This document shows positions 1 to 14,900 of a DNA stretch of 64,000 bases, piece after piece (the stretch's first letter is position 1; each line of letters starts with the position of its first letter). The DNA comes from Anoplopoma fimbria (Eukaryota > Chordata > Actinopteri > Perciformes > Anoplopomatidae). Both the position numbers and the translations under genes were made by a program. The DNA lies in assembly GCF_027596085.1 (NCBI RefSeq), contig NC_072467.1, positions 1,772,361 through 1,836,360 on the forward strand, given 5' to 3'. Below the pieces are notes generated by a model, which saw nothing but the letters and a program-made list of their open reading frames with translations, was not told the DNA's origin and ran no database searches.

Positions 1-60
1 AAATATATGATATATATGTGACATATATGTGATATTTATGCAGTATACATGTTATATGTC
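1..60. repeat. Degenerate AT-rich tandem repeat
   Basis: Units close to TATATATGTGA and CATATATGTGA recur with an 11-bp period at the very start of the window and may continue outside it. Confidence 0.55.
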
Positions 61-2749
61 CCTTAAATTCTACTAATGGAGATACAGCTATAGCAACAAA
101 CACAGTTAGACCATGGTTTCTGTAGATTACATTTGCTTCAGTAGTAGAAGTAGAAGTACAGTAAAGTATAACACATGTTGAGACATAGCATGCTACCAGA
201 GCTCTTTAGCTAAATAGAGAGATAGTCGGAGCAATTGCCAGAATAGAATCACAGTACATAGAAAAAAAAAACTGTTATCAAAATGCAAGGTTATACAAAA
301 TTGTTCTAGTATCAGACAATGTTGTTTCAAAACATTACCATTACCATAACCCCGTAGCAACAGAACTTTCCAACAGATCAGGGTCACATTTGGGTTTTGC
401 AGACATCATTTATGTCTCTCCCTCATGCCTGCCTTTTCTCTTATAGCACCAGGTAATGTACAACAAACACACCTGTACAGCACGATCAACACACAGACAG
501 CTTACTACATAAAAAAACGTAGTAGCCTCAGCGATGCTCTCCTAAAAGTACTAATACTCTTAAAGTACTCTTGCTTGGCTTGTATACAAAAACCTTTGAT
601 ACCCTGCAAACGTATATCCCTGTTTCCATGAATAAGCCAGTTAAAAGAATATTCCTTTACACCTGTGGTGCCAGAGATAGATCGGTGTTCCAGCAAAAAG
701 ACGTAGCCGCCAGCTACTGCCTCCCTCTTTGACTCAGCTCTAGTAGAAATCATCTGTTACAAGGAAAATAAATGATAAACCTTCTGCAAAAACCACTCAC
801 CCCAGAATGTACCAACATACACTATGAATTTGAGTGTTTGTAGATGATAAAGTATCAAGAGTCTTGTTTGTATGTGTAAAACATCTAAACCACACTTCTC
901 ATAATTGAAAGATGAGCTTAACCAGGTTATTTTAACATAGAGATAACATGTATGTGTAATTAATACTGTTGTTTTTAGATTCCATGCATGCAAACAGCTG
1001 CTGAAACAATCATCATTTCAACTTAGAAACTTTAAAAGGCACATTCACAGTAAACCAACTAATTTTTTGATCATCCATTCCAGGCCTCAAAGTTCAGACG
1101 ACAGCTGCCTTATATCTTTTTCACATAATGAGCAGATGTATGCACACAAAAACACTGTCAGGTGTCAACCGGAATTGACAGTTCAATATTAAAATCAAAC
1201 CGTTCCAACAGACCTTTTGTAACAGCTCTATTATTGTATTTCTCTCTCTACAGGTTCTAAACATTAAGGAATGGCTTTCATGTGATAACAGTTATCTGGA
1301 TATAGAAAAACGCACTTGGAGGAGGAAACGCATATTTCCTGCAGAAATACTGTATGTCACAGTATAAATCATTCACCGCATCCTGCACATCCACATATGA
1401 TTAGCAGTCCTGTGCATCTTTTCAGCTCTCTACATGACTCCCAGATCTGTGGCGCAATAAACTGTAGCTGTAGCCTCTCTCTCTGACGAGGCAATGACAG
1501 ACCAGTCAGTGTGTGTGTGCTCAGAATGAGCCATCTGTGGGTCCTGGTGCCGGGGCTGCTTTGCGGACAGTATGACAGTCCTCAGGTATATCTCTCAGCG
1601 TGGCACGGGGCTGATAGTGTAGCGGGCTAGTGTGATACACCGCTTGGTTACTGTTACAGATGAATGAGCCTGATGTGTCCCCCCCCCTGTCTCTATCTGT
1701 GTACCTCCGAGGAGCTCCACAGTGGAGACAGGCGGACGAACGCACCCAGAACCAACACACAGCCAGTGGGCTTGTCATTGGGAGAACACACCATGACTAA
1801 AGAAGGCCCAGCTGTGATTGCCTCTCCATGCCTGATGTGGTCTGATGATGGCTCATCCCTGGCCCCGGAGATGAGAACCTGATGAACTGTCAGGAGGCAA
1901 ACAGCTTTAAATGAGAAATCGACAGGCAAGAGCTGCATATAGGGAAGATAATAGACGCATCAGGATGCTTGGACATCTCCTCGCAGGTGGTAATATGATG
2001 GCTTCTCTGTGTCATCTTTGAACACACAGTACAATGCCGTACAACACCGACAGTGTATCCAGATAGTGTCTTACACCCTCACGACTTAAAATCCCCAAAA
2101 AACTGGCCATATTTCCATTGCAGTGTCTTGTTAATTATAAAACTGCTGAAACAGACTATGCATTGTTTCATGTTGCACAGCTTTTATCAAAGAAATGTAT
2201 TATTCTTCCTCGCGGTAAAAAAGATTTCATCACATCTGCAGAGCTCGAGAACCGTTTGACTTTGATCTTAACGTCTCTTTTTAATCAAGTTCCAAAAGAG
2301 ACATCTTCATTGTTGCCGGTCCTGGCCAGACAGCACTGGGAGACATATGCTAAGTTTATCTTCAGCAAATAGATCAGCAGTGCCTTAATATTTCTGCTCT
2401 ATAATGGTCTTCTTTCCCATTGCACTGGGCCCATTTGGCATTATTTGCTGCTGGGCATGACTTCTTAATAGAATCGGAATTCCAATTTGACTCTCCCGCT
2501 TAGCAGCCTAAATTTGAAGACAGGCTGTCCACAGCCTTGGAACGGGGTAGCGGTAATTTGAGCAGACCCCCCCAGCATTACAACTGCTGCATAAAGCATA
2601 ATTCCTGGTTGAGATTTTTTTTTTTTTCCTTTGAAGGGTACAAATGAAATTACAGTGTTTTTCCTGTTTTCACATCTATTCAGTAAGATTAAGCTGTATA
2701 GTCTTGTGATATAGGAAGTCAATCTGTTTGCTTGCCTGCTCCCTGCAGA

Positions 2750-2925
2750 GTGGTCAAGGTGTAGGGTCAGCTACAGACCAGCGGGGCCTGGTTTGGTGGA
2801 GATTCACACGTTTGCTCAAGGACACTTCAAAACGATGGATGTATCTGTCATGGGGGCCTGAACTGAGACCTTCTGGATGAAGGACAGTCTATCCACATCA
2901 CGATCGTCTAACGAGTATTTTAATG
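2750..2925. repeat. Possible decayed SINE-like segment
   Basis: The phrase TTTGCTCAAGGACACTTCAA, then AACTGAGACCTTCTGGATGA, resembles the conserved body/head junction of fish tRNA-SINEs (CTCAAGGACACTTC...GAACC...CCTTCTG). No intact pol III box is present. Confidence 0.3.
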
Positions 2926-4813
2926 CGCTCAGCACAAAGAAGTCCGATAAGATTGTGCACCTCACTTTAACAGAAAGGGCATCAATAATAAAATATTAGC
3001 TTAAAGGCAACAGACACAAAGAGGCTGCTAATTGAGTGTATAATTACCCGAACATGAAGGGAGGCAAAGTGGCTCATCAGAGCACTAACAAGCATGTGAC
3101 CAGTGGTTTCTTGAGTAGCTCTTTGAGGAATTAATTCTTACACTTGCCCTGGAAGTGACTGCCTCCCAATGGTGCGTGTGACGGGGGAGGTAAAACATAA
3201 CATTTTATGCACCCTCGTAAAAATAGTATTTGGATCTCTCACTAAAATAGATAATGAATTTGTGTACAGAGACACGGCTGCTGCAACTGCCACATTTCCA
3301 GGTGAAGTAGAATATTGTTATCTGTTTTTTCCTCCTCACTAACTGACAATCAAAAGATGACTTATACTATGCATGATACACATGTATTTATATGTAATTA
3401 AAAAAAGTCTATAGACTCGAATATGAATGTGAACAACAAGGCAGTTCAGTGTGAGTAAAGTGGATGAGTAATAAAGAGGGAGAGAGGAGAGAGATGAAGA
3501 GAGAGATGGCTGCCCAGTCTGCTGGCACTCAGACCCAGCTGGGTTATGGGGAGGCGGTGGCTGCCTAATGAGCCCCTCTCACCCTAGAGAGCTCACCCTA
3601 CTCCTCCCCCTAGAGTCCCTAATATAAGGATGAAGGACTGCACACACTCCATCACTATCACATGTGTTGCTTTTCCAACACACAGCAGGGGAGCTGATGA
3701 AAACACAATCTTCGTCTCTAAAACTGTCACTTGCTCACCAGTTAGCGGCTCGTTCGTACCGACTCAAACCTCCTACCCATCAACCCAACTGAGATGGTTT
3801 TTTTAATCACCTCCCGTATTATTTTGTGTCAGCTATAACCAGGACTCTACTCGTGAAAAAATACTCAGGTGATCACTTTGACGAGAAATGCACCATAATG
3901 TCATTACATATGACCACCGGCGCCGCTGTGGGCAAAGGTGGATGCTGCTTAGTGTTTAACAACATGGTGAACACGTCCTCCATGGCAGTTTTAAAATTCA
4001 CGGCTTGTCCGTGAAGTCCATGTAGCTTTCTTAGGCTTGTAAAAACCCTGCTTAATGGCCTCTGCTTTGAAAGGCCAAAGCCATAGTTCAAGCTCTGCAG
4101 AGGAATACTCCCCAGACAGTTGTAAATTCCAATAAAAGGTTAATGCCAAAGTGAGGGTGAGTGAGTTATTTTGTTGAGCAGGGTGGTGGGCAGAACTCCA
4201 GTGGGGCCCTCTTTTCGATTACCACAGCTCCCCGGTGCCTAATGGTCAAGGCTTGTCTCCGCTGGGTAAATGTTTACACTCCAATAAGAAAAAAGAAGAG
4301 GCTCACCACAAACAGGAATACGGAGGCCAGCATGGGCATGGAGATAATGAGCTCCTATCAGCCTCCCTGCCTCGGCCACGGCCAACGCTCATTAGAGCCT
4401 CGGTGATGGGCAGGACAGTTGAATGCGCTCAGTCAAGTGGTTCTCCGCTCTTCCGCAGAGAAAATACGCCTTCATATTCAAAATGAGAGAGAAGGAATCA
4501 ACAGTAAAAATATTTGAACAATCTATTCAAACACCTTGTGGATTGTACTGGAGGCAGGCGGCCAGAGAGCAGTTGTTGAGAATGGGCAATGAAGAGATGG
4601 CAAAGACTCGCAGGCAGTGCACAGTTTTTTTTTGTTGTCATATGCTGCCAATATGGCTTTGATTTACTGAGGGACCTATTGATAATTAATTGTATCATCT
4701 GTTTCCTCCTCCACTCTAGCCAAGAAAAACGAACCCCAACTCTTCATCAGAGGCCTGGGCACAATTCATACCATCAGAGAGGGCGATTGGACCGAAGCTG
4801 GCTGTGCAAGCTG

Positions 4814-4827
4814 TCAGCAGATGGCAG
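4814..4827 (+). promoter_or_regulatory. CTCF-like core motif
   Basis: TCAGCAGATGGCAG differs from the CTCF core CCASYAGRKGGCRS only at the first base and is oriented like the site at 23341. It lies in unique non-coding sequence. Confidence 0.3.
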
Positions 4828-5774
4828 CTGAAACTAAACAACTCTCAGCCCCAAAGAGAACACACAGACTCATGAGCCCAGAACTTTGCCATGGTGTGGA
4901 AGAAACACTTAATAGGCTACCTATGAATCTACCGCTCTGGAAACTGCTTACCTAATTAAAAAAAATTGGAAAGGTGGGGTGCTTCCTCATGCCTGGCTTC
5001 CCCATTTAACCGTAACGGCTGACACGGCAAGCAGCTTTCCTGATTTCATCATTCCTTAATGCAGACACTCCAATATGACATTTACAGGTTTAGGCTATCA
5101 TCTACAGTGTTGACTGTCCGGAGCTTTGATAGTTCCTGTCTGCCCGCCGTTTCACACAAACACAGATCTCCCACACATCTACGAAGTGGGCGCCGTCTCC
5201 AGCGAGCTACAGTACATGGCCGTGTATGGAACATACTTTTAGCTCAATAATTCATTATCTTGGAGGGATGCTGAATAATTGAAGTGAACTTGGAGGTCTT
5301 TCAGCTCAGCGGAGCTTTGCATGTAGCTGATGGATCTGTGGGATTCAATGCACATTACAGAGGGAGAGGGGAAATATAGTGCTAAGCTGTGTTTCTGTTT
5401 TCACTGCACATTCATTGATCAATTATTCAGCCGGGCCCTCTGACTGTGACCTACAGTTCTAAGAAGAGGCCCGAGTCTACTCAGCCTAAGACGGCTCTGT
5501 GACAGCGTTTGCTTCTCTTATTGTGCTGCATTTCATGCTCCAGCCAGCATGCTCTCTTACAGAGTATCTCATAAAACACACTCAAACTTCTCTCTGAAAC
5601 ACTCTCATGTTGTTCAGCTGCGGTGGCCCCCACTTCAAATATTACAGTAACCGTCTTTCATCTTTTTAAAATGAGTCAAAGTGGCGGAGGCTGCTTATGA
5701 AATGAGCAGCATGGCCACTTCAGGCAACTTTGTACTTTCCTTGTTCTGTAGTCTAGGGAAAGAGGTGAAAAAAA

Positions 5775-5787
5775 GGGGGGGGGGGGG
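5775..5787. repeat. G13 homopolymer
   Basis: Thirteen consecutive G residues after an A-rich run. Such a tract is a frequent site of replication and sequencing length error. Confidence 0.9.
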
Positions 5788-8229
5788 TTTGCTTTAGAGA
5801 GCTGGGGGTCCCCCGACTGAGCGTGGCTTTATCACACAGGCCTTCTCGTGAGTGCTGGATCTTTTAATCAAAGACATTATTTCACAGCAAAACCAGCCTC
5901 GCAGCCAACATGACTGGGAGTGTCTAATTAACACAGAAGAGAAAACGCTGCGCTCGGGCAAAGTCCCTCAAAACGGCGACCTCCATCAATGCATCCTTAC
6001 ATTCCCAGGAATGCTGTTTTTCACAGTCTGGCTAATTTATCCACTGTGGCTATTTTAGCATGTTGAGTATAACTCAGAGCTTTCTATGCAGACAACAAAT
6101 GTTGCTATGAAGGCTTAGTTTATTATAAATCAGTCATGATCTCATTTTAAAAAAATCTTTACCGAAAAGACCTATTATGTTCACTGTAGGACTTGAGAAA
6201 TGGTGCAGCACACTCACACTTCTCAGGTCTATCTGAAAAAGTACAGAAAGAGCCGCTGGACAAAACTAGAGATTGTTTGCTATGCAGAATCAGCCCTCTG
6301 GGATTAAGTCGGCATTGTTCAAAGCTCAAATAAAATAAGTATACCTATTGAGGCCAAAAGACATCCACACTGAATCAGAATAGCCTGATATACAACCGTT
6401 TAGAGGTCAAGCTGAGCTTTGTCTGCTATGATTTATGATCCACTTGCTCACCTACAGCTGTAGGGGAGAATACATGTCATATAACATTGCTTTGTTAGAA
6501 AAACACAGTTTGATACCATTTTGATAGATGGATTTGAAGTTACCCGGGCTTTCTGACATGAGCCGAGTGTGTTTTAGACAGAGGTGTTTAATCTTCATCC
6601 TGACTGGTAGGCTCCTCACGTCCCCTGAGCTCCTTGTTTTCCTGTATTGATTAAAATCTGCCCTCTCCACCTTCCTGGTGTAAGAACTCCTTCAAAGAAG
6701 GCTCAGTGGGATTATTCACTGAGAAAAAGTTACCCCGGTCTTTGTTCTACTGGTTGCTTTACCTTGTTCAATGAGGCAAGTCTATGGGCCAATATTGGAG
6801 CAGAAAAAAAAAAAATTTGGGGTTATGAACAGGCGGTTTGTAGTGAGCCCCTCTGTGACTGTATATCAGGTCATTTATCATAATGCCACATCACAGAGCT
6901 TATTTAACTGCAAAGAGAGAAAGCCAGAGGTGACCTTCGTACGGCATGGACAGCCTCCCTGTTATTTCAGTTTGACCCTTGAAGCAGCGGTCTGCACAGA
7001 GCAAATGAAGCAGGGATAGAGACAAGGGATTAGTTTGGAAATGAGCCCTGCCCTATCTTTAAAACACAGACCGGCTGAGGACCGGGTAGCTTACCTCTTA
7101 TCTTTTTTTTTTTTCGTTGTTGCCGGAGCTGAAGAAATAATTTGAACACACACATTCACAGGTCTGTGGGTATGTTCTACAAAGGTATGATGGCAACAAC
7201 CACTTAATTCGTGATTAGGGCTTTATTCAAAGGCGTGTTTATTCTCCCAGGAATTCATTAGATCCAGTAGCTGCTTCATTTTTTTTTTTCTTTCCTGCGA
7301 CTCATTCCCCCAGTGAGGTGATTTAATGCTAGTCTCTGGGTGATAAAAACTGAAGAGCATGACCACAAATACACTGAATACATTAGCTCTTTTCTCCTAC
7401 CAAACACAAGGAAGGGTTATTCTATCATGCAAATTACCCAGAGCACCGGCGCATTTCTCTTGCGTCTCATTCCACAGACATCAAATTATTTTAGGTTTGG
7501 TGTCAGGTGACTTACCTGTGTTGTTTTAATGTCGCCATTTGAAAAAAGTGCTGTTGTTGTGGCAGGTAAAAGTATTTAAAAAAAAAAATTCTGTGCCATG
7601 ACTTTTTCAGTTAGGATTAATGTGATATACAGGAGAGAAAGTAAATACTTTAAAATAAAGAAAAATACAGATTCTAAGGTGATGCAACTTCCCTGCAGTT
7701 AAAAATAAATTTACTTTGTTTTAACTTTTTATTTGACAAATGTTGATAGAAGATTTATCTATTAGCACATTGAATTTAAATACACAGACACAACTTCTAA
7801 TTGTAATTTATAATATTTAAAAAAAATCTTATTTTACTCAACAAAAAAAAAGAATTGAATTAACCTGAGCCAATATAAACATAGAACTGAGAGCATCTGT
7901 ACGGAGATGAGGACTGAGCCAATCTTTATGGGCGGCTTCAGGTAATGCTGAAGGAATTAAATTGGCAATTTGGAAGTTCATTTAAAGCTGAGCCGAGTGT
8001 CAAAATGGATTTTGTAACAGCATGCTAATTTTGTGCGACTTACAAAGTCAATGAGAGTTTTTAACCACAATAACATTAGAACTCAGCAATTGTTCTGTAG
8101 TTAAAAAGAAAAGCTTTGCTTTTTTATCATTTTTTATCATTATGATCATGATTTGTGTAATTTTTCCATTTAGCAGAGCCAAAAAACCCACAATTTAATC
8201 TCATGGCACTTTGACCGAGCTTGAAATGC

Positions 8230-8249
8230 AAAAAAAAAAAAAAAAAAAA
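8230..8249. repeat. A20 homopolymer
   Basis: Twenty consecutive A residues. No upstream retroposon body is recognisable, so a retroposition origin cannot be claimed. Confidence 0.9.
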
Positions 8250-8924
8250 GGTGCCAGGACTCTGAACCGGCAGCTGCACAGCATGCATATCCAGGTACGA
8301 CTAGTGAACATCCCACGTGTAATCTATTTCTGTATGTAAATAAAACATATGGGAAAGCAATTATTTCTCATGTAATGCAATGTAGTACATTTTTAAGGTG
8401 TAATTACAACGGGAAAGACTGAAGACTAAAGTCAAGGGCAGAATGTTTGGGGCCATGTTTGTGACTTGGGACCGTGAAGCCCTGCAGCTGCTGAATTAAA
8501 TGAAGAACTTTCACCAGTTGATGGAATTTCTTCTCTTTCCTCTTCCTCCTTTTTGGGAGCATCATTATAAACTCAAACTATAAGCTGTTATGTGTACAGG
8601 CAATTTTGAAACCACAGAACTTCATTTTCAATTCCAGTCAAAATCAAAGTCACTTGATTTGTCACACTGAGAAAAATGTATATGAAATGACACAAATCAT
8701 ATATATTCATTTTTGATGTCAAAGAGTCCACTCTATACAAACATTAACTTGGTTGCATAGTTTCACATGTGTTTGAACCCAGTTACAGAAATATCTGTAA
8801 ACAGAAGTTTTCTTTCTTTAAAGATCTACATAAACAGTTTGGATGACTGAGGGCTGACTGGGAAAGTTGAGGGTAATATTGATAACATCAACAAAGCAAT
8901 CAGAATGTTAATGCAGTGTTTTTT

Positions 8925-8943
8925 GTTGTTGTTGTTGTTGTTG
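8925..8943. repeat. (GTT)6 trinucleotide repeat
   Basis: About six GTT units in AT-rich intergenic DNA; no coding context. Confidence 0.9.
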
Positions 8944-11900
8944 GTTTGCACACAAATAAATAATTGCATAAATATTGATACAGTAACTTTGAAGTAAAGT
9001 TTATTTTCACCTGTACAGTATTAGAGCCTATATGTTAACGGCTGATACGAGTGCTGGGAAGCCTATATATCCAGCCAGCTCAGAGTTAAGCTGCAGTGCA
9101 CCATCTGTAGCGGCCAAAGGGACAACTGTTGCTGATTAAATTAGCCAGTTCCATCATCCTGATGCATCAGAGGAAGACCTGGGATCTCTGTGACCTTTCT
9201 CTCCCCTACAACCAAGCTCCCTCCTTCACTAATATAGATGCAAACTCAAGTAGGTCAAACACCAGGTATAAATCTTACTTGGCAAGCCGCTGCGACGTTT
9301 GCCAGGTATGCACTGCAGGCTGGCACGGCGGACTGAGAGTGGAGGTGTGGCTCAAGCATGAAGTGGGCACGCTGTTGCTGCTGCCAGCAGGCTGGGACCA
9401 GCTTGCCGCTGGCCGAAGGGTTTGCCTCCTACATGGGGACCAGTTGGCTGCTACAATGTGTTTCTTAAAAGAGATATTTGTTATCAGAATCAAGCTGACG
9501 GTGCATTTATGAAAACAGTCGGGGATTTAGTGAGCAGGTTTCTAAGATTTCAGGAAACTAAATCTCCTAAAACAACAAAATATGGATTTTTTACCTATGC
9601 AGCATTAACAGGAGTAAGGTCAAGTTTTCACTCAGTTTTTTTTTTTTACGGACTGCTTTGAAATGAGAAAATTCTAATATATCTTTTATACAGTCTATTA
9701 ATGCAACAGCAATCAATTTTGACCTTTGACATTTTACTGCAGACAGAGAGGTCCTGCCCTAACTGGGTTATAATAGAACAATGAAGTGAATCTCTTGTGT
9801 GATTATAAATCCCACAGAACTCTACCCATTCGCCACAGTAAACCTTTCTAAAACATTTCCTTTTTATGGATGTTTTTTTTAACAAACCTTCTTTACAGTG
9901 ATTTTTAAATTGTACCTGCTGATTTAGTCAGACAACCAGCTGATCAGCTAATGAGCCAAAATAGTTTGATGACATACGCTAATTAAAGATTTAAATGGAA
10001 AATGAAGGTGCTGTGTACTGCACCCAGTGTGACTGTGACATTGGCAGTAAATGCACGACTATAATCATATTTGACAATACAAATTCCTGTACCAATGTTC
10101 ACAATGTTTTCAGATCACTAAACAGACTCATATACTTGTTCGACCACAACACCACACGTAATGGTGAAATGATGAATGAAAAAGAATGGAAAGGGACAGA
10201 AAGACATATTTCTTGGTAAAGCTTTTCAAAAGAAAACTTCCTTTCTGTCAATGTCTTGTTGTCTTGTGTCACTCTTGTTAAAAAACCTGCATTAGTGATG
10301 CCTCAAAGAGGTCCGAGCACACTGGCCTTTCTTGAACACACACACCGTCAATGTAGTCTTACATTTCCAAACCTCTCAGGGAAAACTCACACCGGTGGCA
10401 AATTCATTCTCCCCTCTCCTCTGTTAAACTTACACTAAGGCACACAACAGGCCCTCAGTGGTACTGTATGGTAATGCTTGTTGAAAAAGAAGTGAGCTGT
10501 CTCCACCTGAAACTTACCGACATTCCTCAGTAACTAAGGAATGGAGCTAAAAACTAAACTTCATATTTCTAGGCTACTAATGTGAAATGCATGTATTTGT
10601 ATTCTACTTACGGTAGTACAATCAGGTATAATGGTGTTTGATATAATAAATATTGTAAAAAAAATAATATTAAAAATATGTTTTTCCTTAAAAATTGTAG
10701 TGCTGCACAGGGGGTGATACATTTATGAGCAAAATGATAAATACATCGTTACTTATGTTGCACGTCTTTCCACCAAGATCTGCAAGCATCAGACCGCATA
10801 AGCCTGTGTGTTGTCAAACGCTGGGGCAAGTGCAACAGGCTTCAGGTGCAAATTCTGACCATCAGTTTACAGCGTTGCTATTATGTCAAGGTACCACATA
10901 AAGCAAGATGGTTACTTACAAACATAAGGTCATGGAAGGAATATGTTGCTATCTAGCCTAATACTATGTGTAAATGGCCACCATGAAAAATTAGTTCAGG
11001 TAACAATAAATTATAAGATAATACTTGTCTCATGACAGCCTGCTGATTCTGAGCAGTTTTGGTGAACCTTCAGAATATGTAGTTTTGTAATTTGTAGTGT
11101 TACAGGAAGATGACAGTTACCAGCCAGAATCAAACCTTTCTTAAAAGGAAAAAATTGTCAAATATATTACCAACTCAAACACTTGAACCATATGTGCAGT
11201 AAGACACTAATATATTTATGAGCCAAGTAAACAAAGCTTTCTTCAATTTTAAGTTTCTGAACTTCGAAATGGAACACTGACACAAATAAAACATGTCTGG
11301 TGGAGTGCTCCCTGAGTTTCAGAGGTTGAGGAGAGTTAGCAGAGGTGACTGTGCTTAGCCAGTATAAAAAATGGAGGCCTGTATTGAGTTTGTAGGCCTG
11401 CAGCTCCAGGCGTCGGTGATAAATCCACCTGTGAGAGAGCTTGTATCAGACAGGCCCAGGCCACTGGCAGATAAATCGACTGCCCCGTGTCCTGACTGGG
11501 AGACGCACCCCTGTGGGCTTCCCTGCCGCTGAGAGTTATATTTCCAGCTCTGTCCCTCATAGGTTGGAGCAGCGCTTCAGGATACGAGCAAGCTAAATGA
11601 AACACTAATGCACCGAGTTTCCCATCAGAAATTTCCATAATTCATTTCCACACATTTCCTTGAGAGCACACTGTGGGATTTGAGGGAGGGGCTGGGAATC
11701 TAAATGTACCAGCTGTGTGAAAAGAGGAGTCTGATCAACAGCTCAGAGGCTGGGGCCTCATGGTAAAAGCCAGCCACCTGACTTTACAGGTGTATCCCCT
11801 ATCTCTATAACAAGCAGGGGTCTCTTCTTCACCAGAGTGCAGGCAGAGTAAGTAGAGTCAGAATGTGCTCTGTCTCCTCCCTCGTTCTCTTTGGATTTAG

Positions 11901-14900
11901 AGTTTATACAGTTGAGAATATCTAATATTTTATGTTTCGCATTTCAAAGAAATCCCCTTTCTCAGCCATTTCATTTTCATCAATAAATAAGCCAGATTCT
12001 GTTCTTTCATTCAGCGCTTCAATCTATGTTGAATGATTTGAGGGGCTTAAAACTGCTTCAGCAGTTCTCTTTGTGTTCCTGGTTAAATGTTTCCCTCCAG
12101 TTTGTTTTTGTTGCTGTTAAACTACTTACTAAAACTATTTGTTCTCTGGAATAATAATTCTCTTTTAGTAGCAGAGCAATGATGATGTTACTTTTGATGT
12201 TGTTCTTTCAGACCAAAGGCTGTTTGTGTCTGTTGGCGTATTGAACCATTAGCTTAAGATGTCCAATATTACATTCTGCTCAAAAGTTCATAAAAAAAAA
12301 TCATAAAAGACCATTTTCAAGCCCTTTCAGAACTGTAGCTGTCCCTACCTCTTTGTTCATAGATTATTACATTTTTTATCCAGGCAGAAATAATGATAAA
12401 TAATGGTGAAAGTAAATTACCCTTTTTAGTCTTCCAAACATCGAAAATAACTAATAATGTATTCTATAACAGTAATATTAAAGATGGGTGCAAAATCCTC
12501 CAAGAATAATGGAGCAGTAATGAGGCTTTGCAAGCTTTGTTGGATGGAGAACAAATGGTTTGTACCAACAGTGTTTAGAACACAGAAATAGTCTGAACAC
12601 CAGGTGCTGTAGAACAATATTCCCTGCAGTGTGATGAATTGGTTGACTAAAGAGGGTATTCATCCAAAAGCACCATAGTCTGCAATATGTGATTGCTAAA
12701 CCTGACACAGTCTGAGAGAAATGGCATGTTCTAACAACTTGCAATACATCAACTGTATTCTGAAAGATTATAATGACACATCTCTGTTTCACATTGTCGA
12801 GAGCAAACAAAATAATATTTTCATCTCAACAAGCCTCCCTGTCACCTCAAATCTGCAATATCAGAACCAAAAAAGTAGAAAAAGTGTTATGGATGACTGG
12901 AAGTCACTGAAATGACATGTTTCTTTTGCAACATTGTGCCAAAGCCACAGACTTGGGGCTTTGGTGGTAAAATTAGGTGTTCCATTGTCTAGAAAAACAA
13001 TCCTAATAGTCTTTTTTTTCCTGCGTTGGTAAAAAAAAACAAAAAAGAAAGAAAAACAATCCTCCAGGGGAGCTTTTGCCCGAGGTAAGACACAGGTGGA
13101 TGGAGCCCAGAGCAGGGTCACAGTAAAGATTTATATTATGTACAAAGTAAAGAACAGAAGAAAAATGGCTGTTCGTGTAGCGTCTCAGTGAAGCGAGTGA
13201 AACAGCTGTTCACGGAGTGAGGAAGTGGTCAGGTAAGACAGGCCTGGAAATAATAATCACAGGCCCATCTGCTGACCTGGGACTGCATGGCCCCCGGGCT
13301 CCCGGCACAGGCCCTCCGTATGGAGCACAGCACAGCCCTCGCCCCAGGAAACCTGGCCACGCCGCACTGGGCTGCTGACACTGCCACATGCTCTCTTTCT
13401 GTGGCCGAGCGAGCCTGCAAGCCCGTGTGCTCTGTCTATATGATACACCCACGTTGAGGTGCCACTGCAGATACTATCTATTACCAACTGACTGCTGTTA
13501 AATGTAGTGTACCCTAGGATCCTATTTATACTGTATGTGCACCTCAGGGAGGATGTGTAAACTTAAAGGAACAAAGGGTCCCAAACAGACCTCTGTTACG
13601 GGGTGATGATGATGAATTGTTGTTTTATCATAAGTTCCATTTCAAGAAATGGGTACATTAGATATGAGGACAAAGTTTTAGAGCAAAATGACCAACAACA
13701 AGGGATCAAGGGGCCAGTCTCGTTCCAACTGCCAAACTATTTAATTCTGATCATTAATTTAGTGACTAATAGCAGTGTAAAATGGCATTTTAATGTAACG
13801 TCGGATTAAAACACATTTATCATATTAGAGAGCATATCAGTGATTTCCTGGCTGCGCATCCTTGATGGTTTTTCGCCGGGAACAAATCAATAGTGTGCCG
13901 TAATTGAGCGATGAGGAGGGTGAGAAGTGTGAACAGCCTAATCATAATTAAAGAGCGGGCTGCTGAACACGAGGGTGTACTAAGACTCTGCAAGATAAAC
14001 AGTGTCAGGAAAGAGACGCTGCACCAAAGAATGCAACAACTTTCCTGTGTCGTCTGAACTTACATCAGAGACTAAATGAAAAAAGATCCCGGCTACAATC
14101 ACCCACCTCGGAAACACTGAAAACACTGTTCTGAAGGAGAGAGCAAGTTCAGGCTGTAACAGCGACAAACCCCTCCATTGATGGAGCATGTTTAATGGGT
14201 GAAGACATGGAATCAAAGGGAATTGATATTCCTGTTATCATGTAGTGCTAAACACACAATATTAAGACCAATCATAATTAGTCCCCATATTCACATAACA
14301 GTCTGAAATGTGATGCAGATGAACTTCACAACCACTTAAAGACTGCAGATGCTTCCTCAAATCCACCTGCTCACACTTAAAGCAAACGCATATAAACAAG
14401 CTCCCACTTAATCACTCTCTCTCTTCCTTTCTGTCTCTTTCATACAAGCACACATCACACACACACACATTCTTTGCTCTATGACACGTTGTCAAAGCGC
14501 GCAACACAAAAGCACCTTTAATGTATTGGAAGAAAAGTGGTAAACAGATTTGCATCAGTACCCCACATTATCTGCTGACACCCAGAAATGATTTGTTTTA
14601 TGCACACTTGGCCTTGAAGTTTGCAAGCAGGTTGTCAGTGATGATAGAATTGAGGTAAATGGTGTAGACTGAGAAAACAACAACTTTGCTGAGGTCCCCA
14701 CTTTGAGTTGGAAGGCGAACTGCTTAACGCAAAAAGGCAATTTTAATTGTATCGATTCAGCCATACAAATGTGGAATTCTCTTCTCAAAAGTGTGCAAGT
14801 CAGCAGAGTTTCTGTCTTCTAATGCAGCCAAAAGGAGCTAGTTTATTCTGTAAAGCCTCTCAACCGAAGTAGACAGCACACAATCACAGGATGGGGTTTT

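Noticed and set aside
1526..1585. Twenty-codon signal-peptide-like mini-exon (MSHLWVLVPGLLCGQYDSPQ) ending at CAG|GTATAT
   Set aside because: The donor is weak, there is no downstream exon or homology, and short hydrophobic frames are common by chance.
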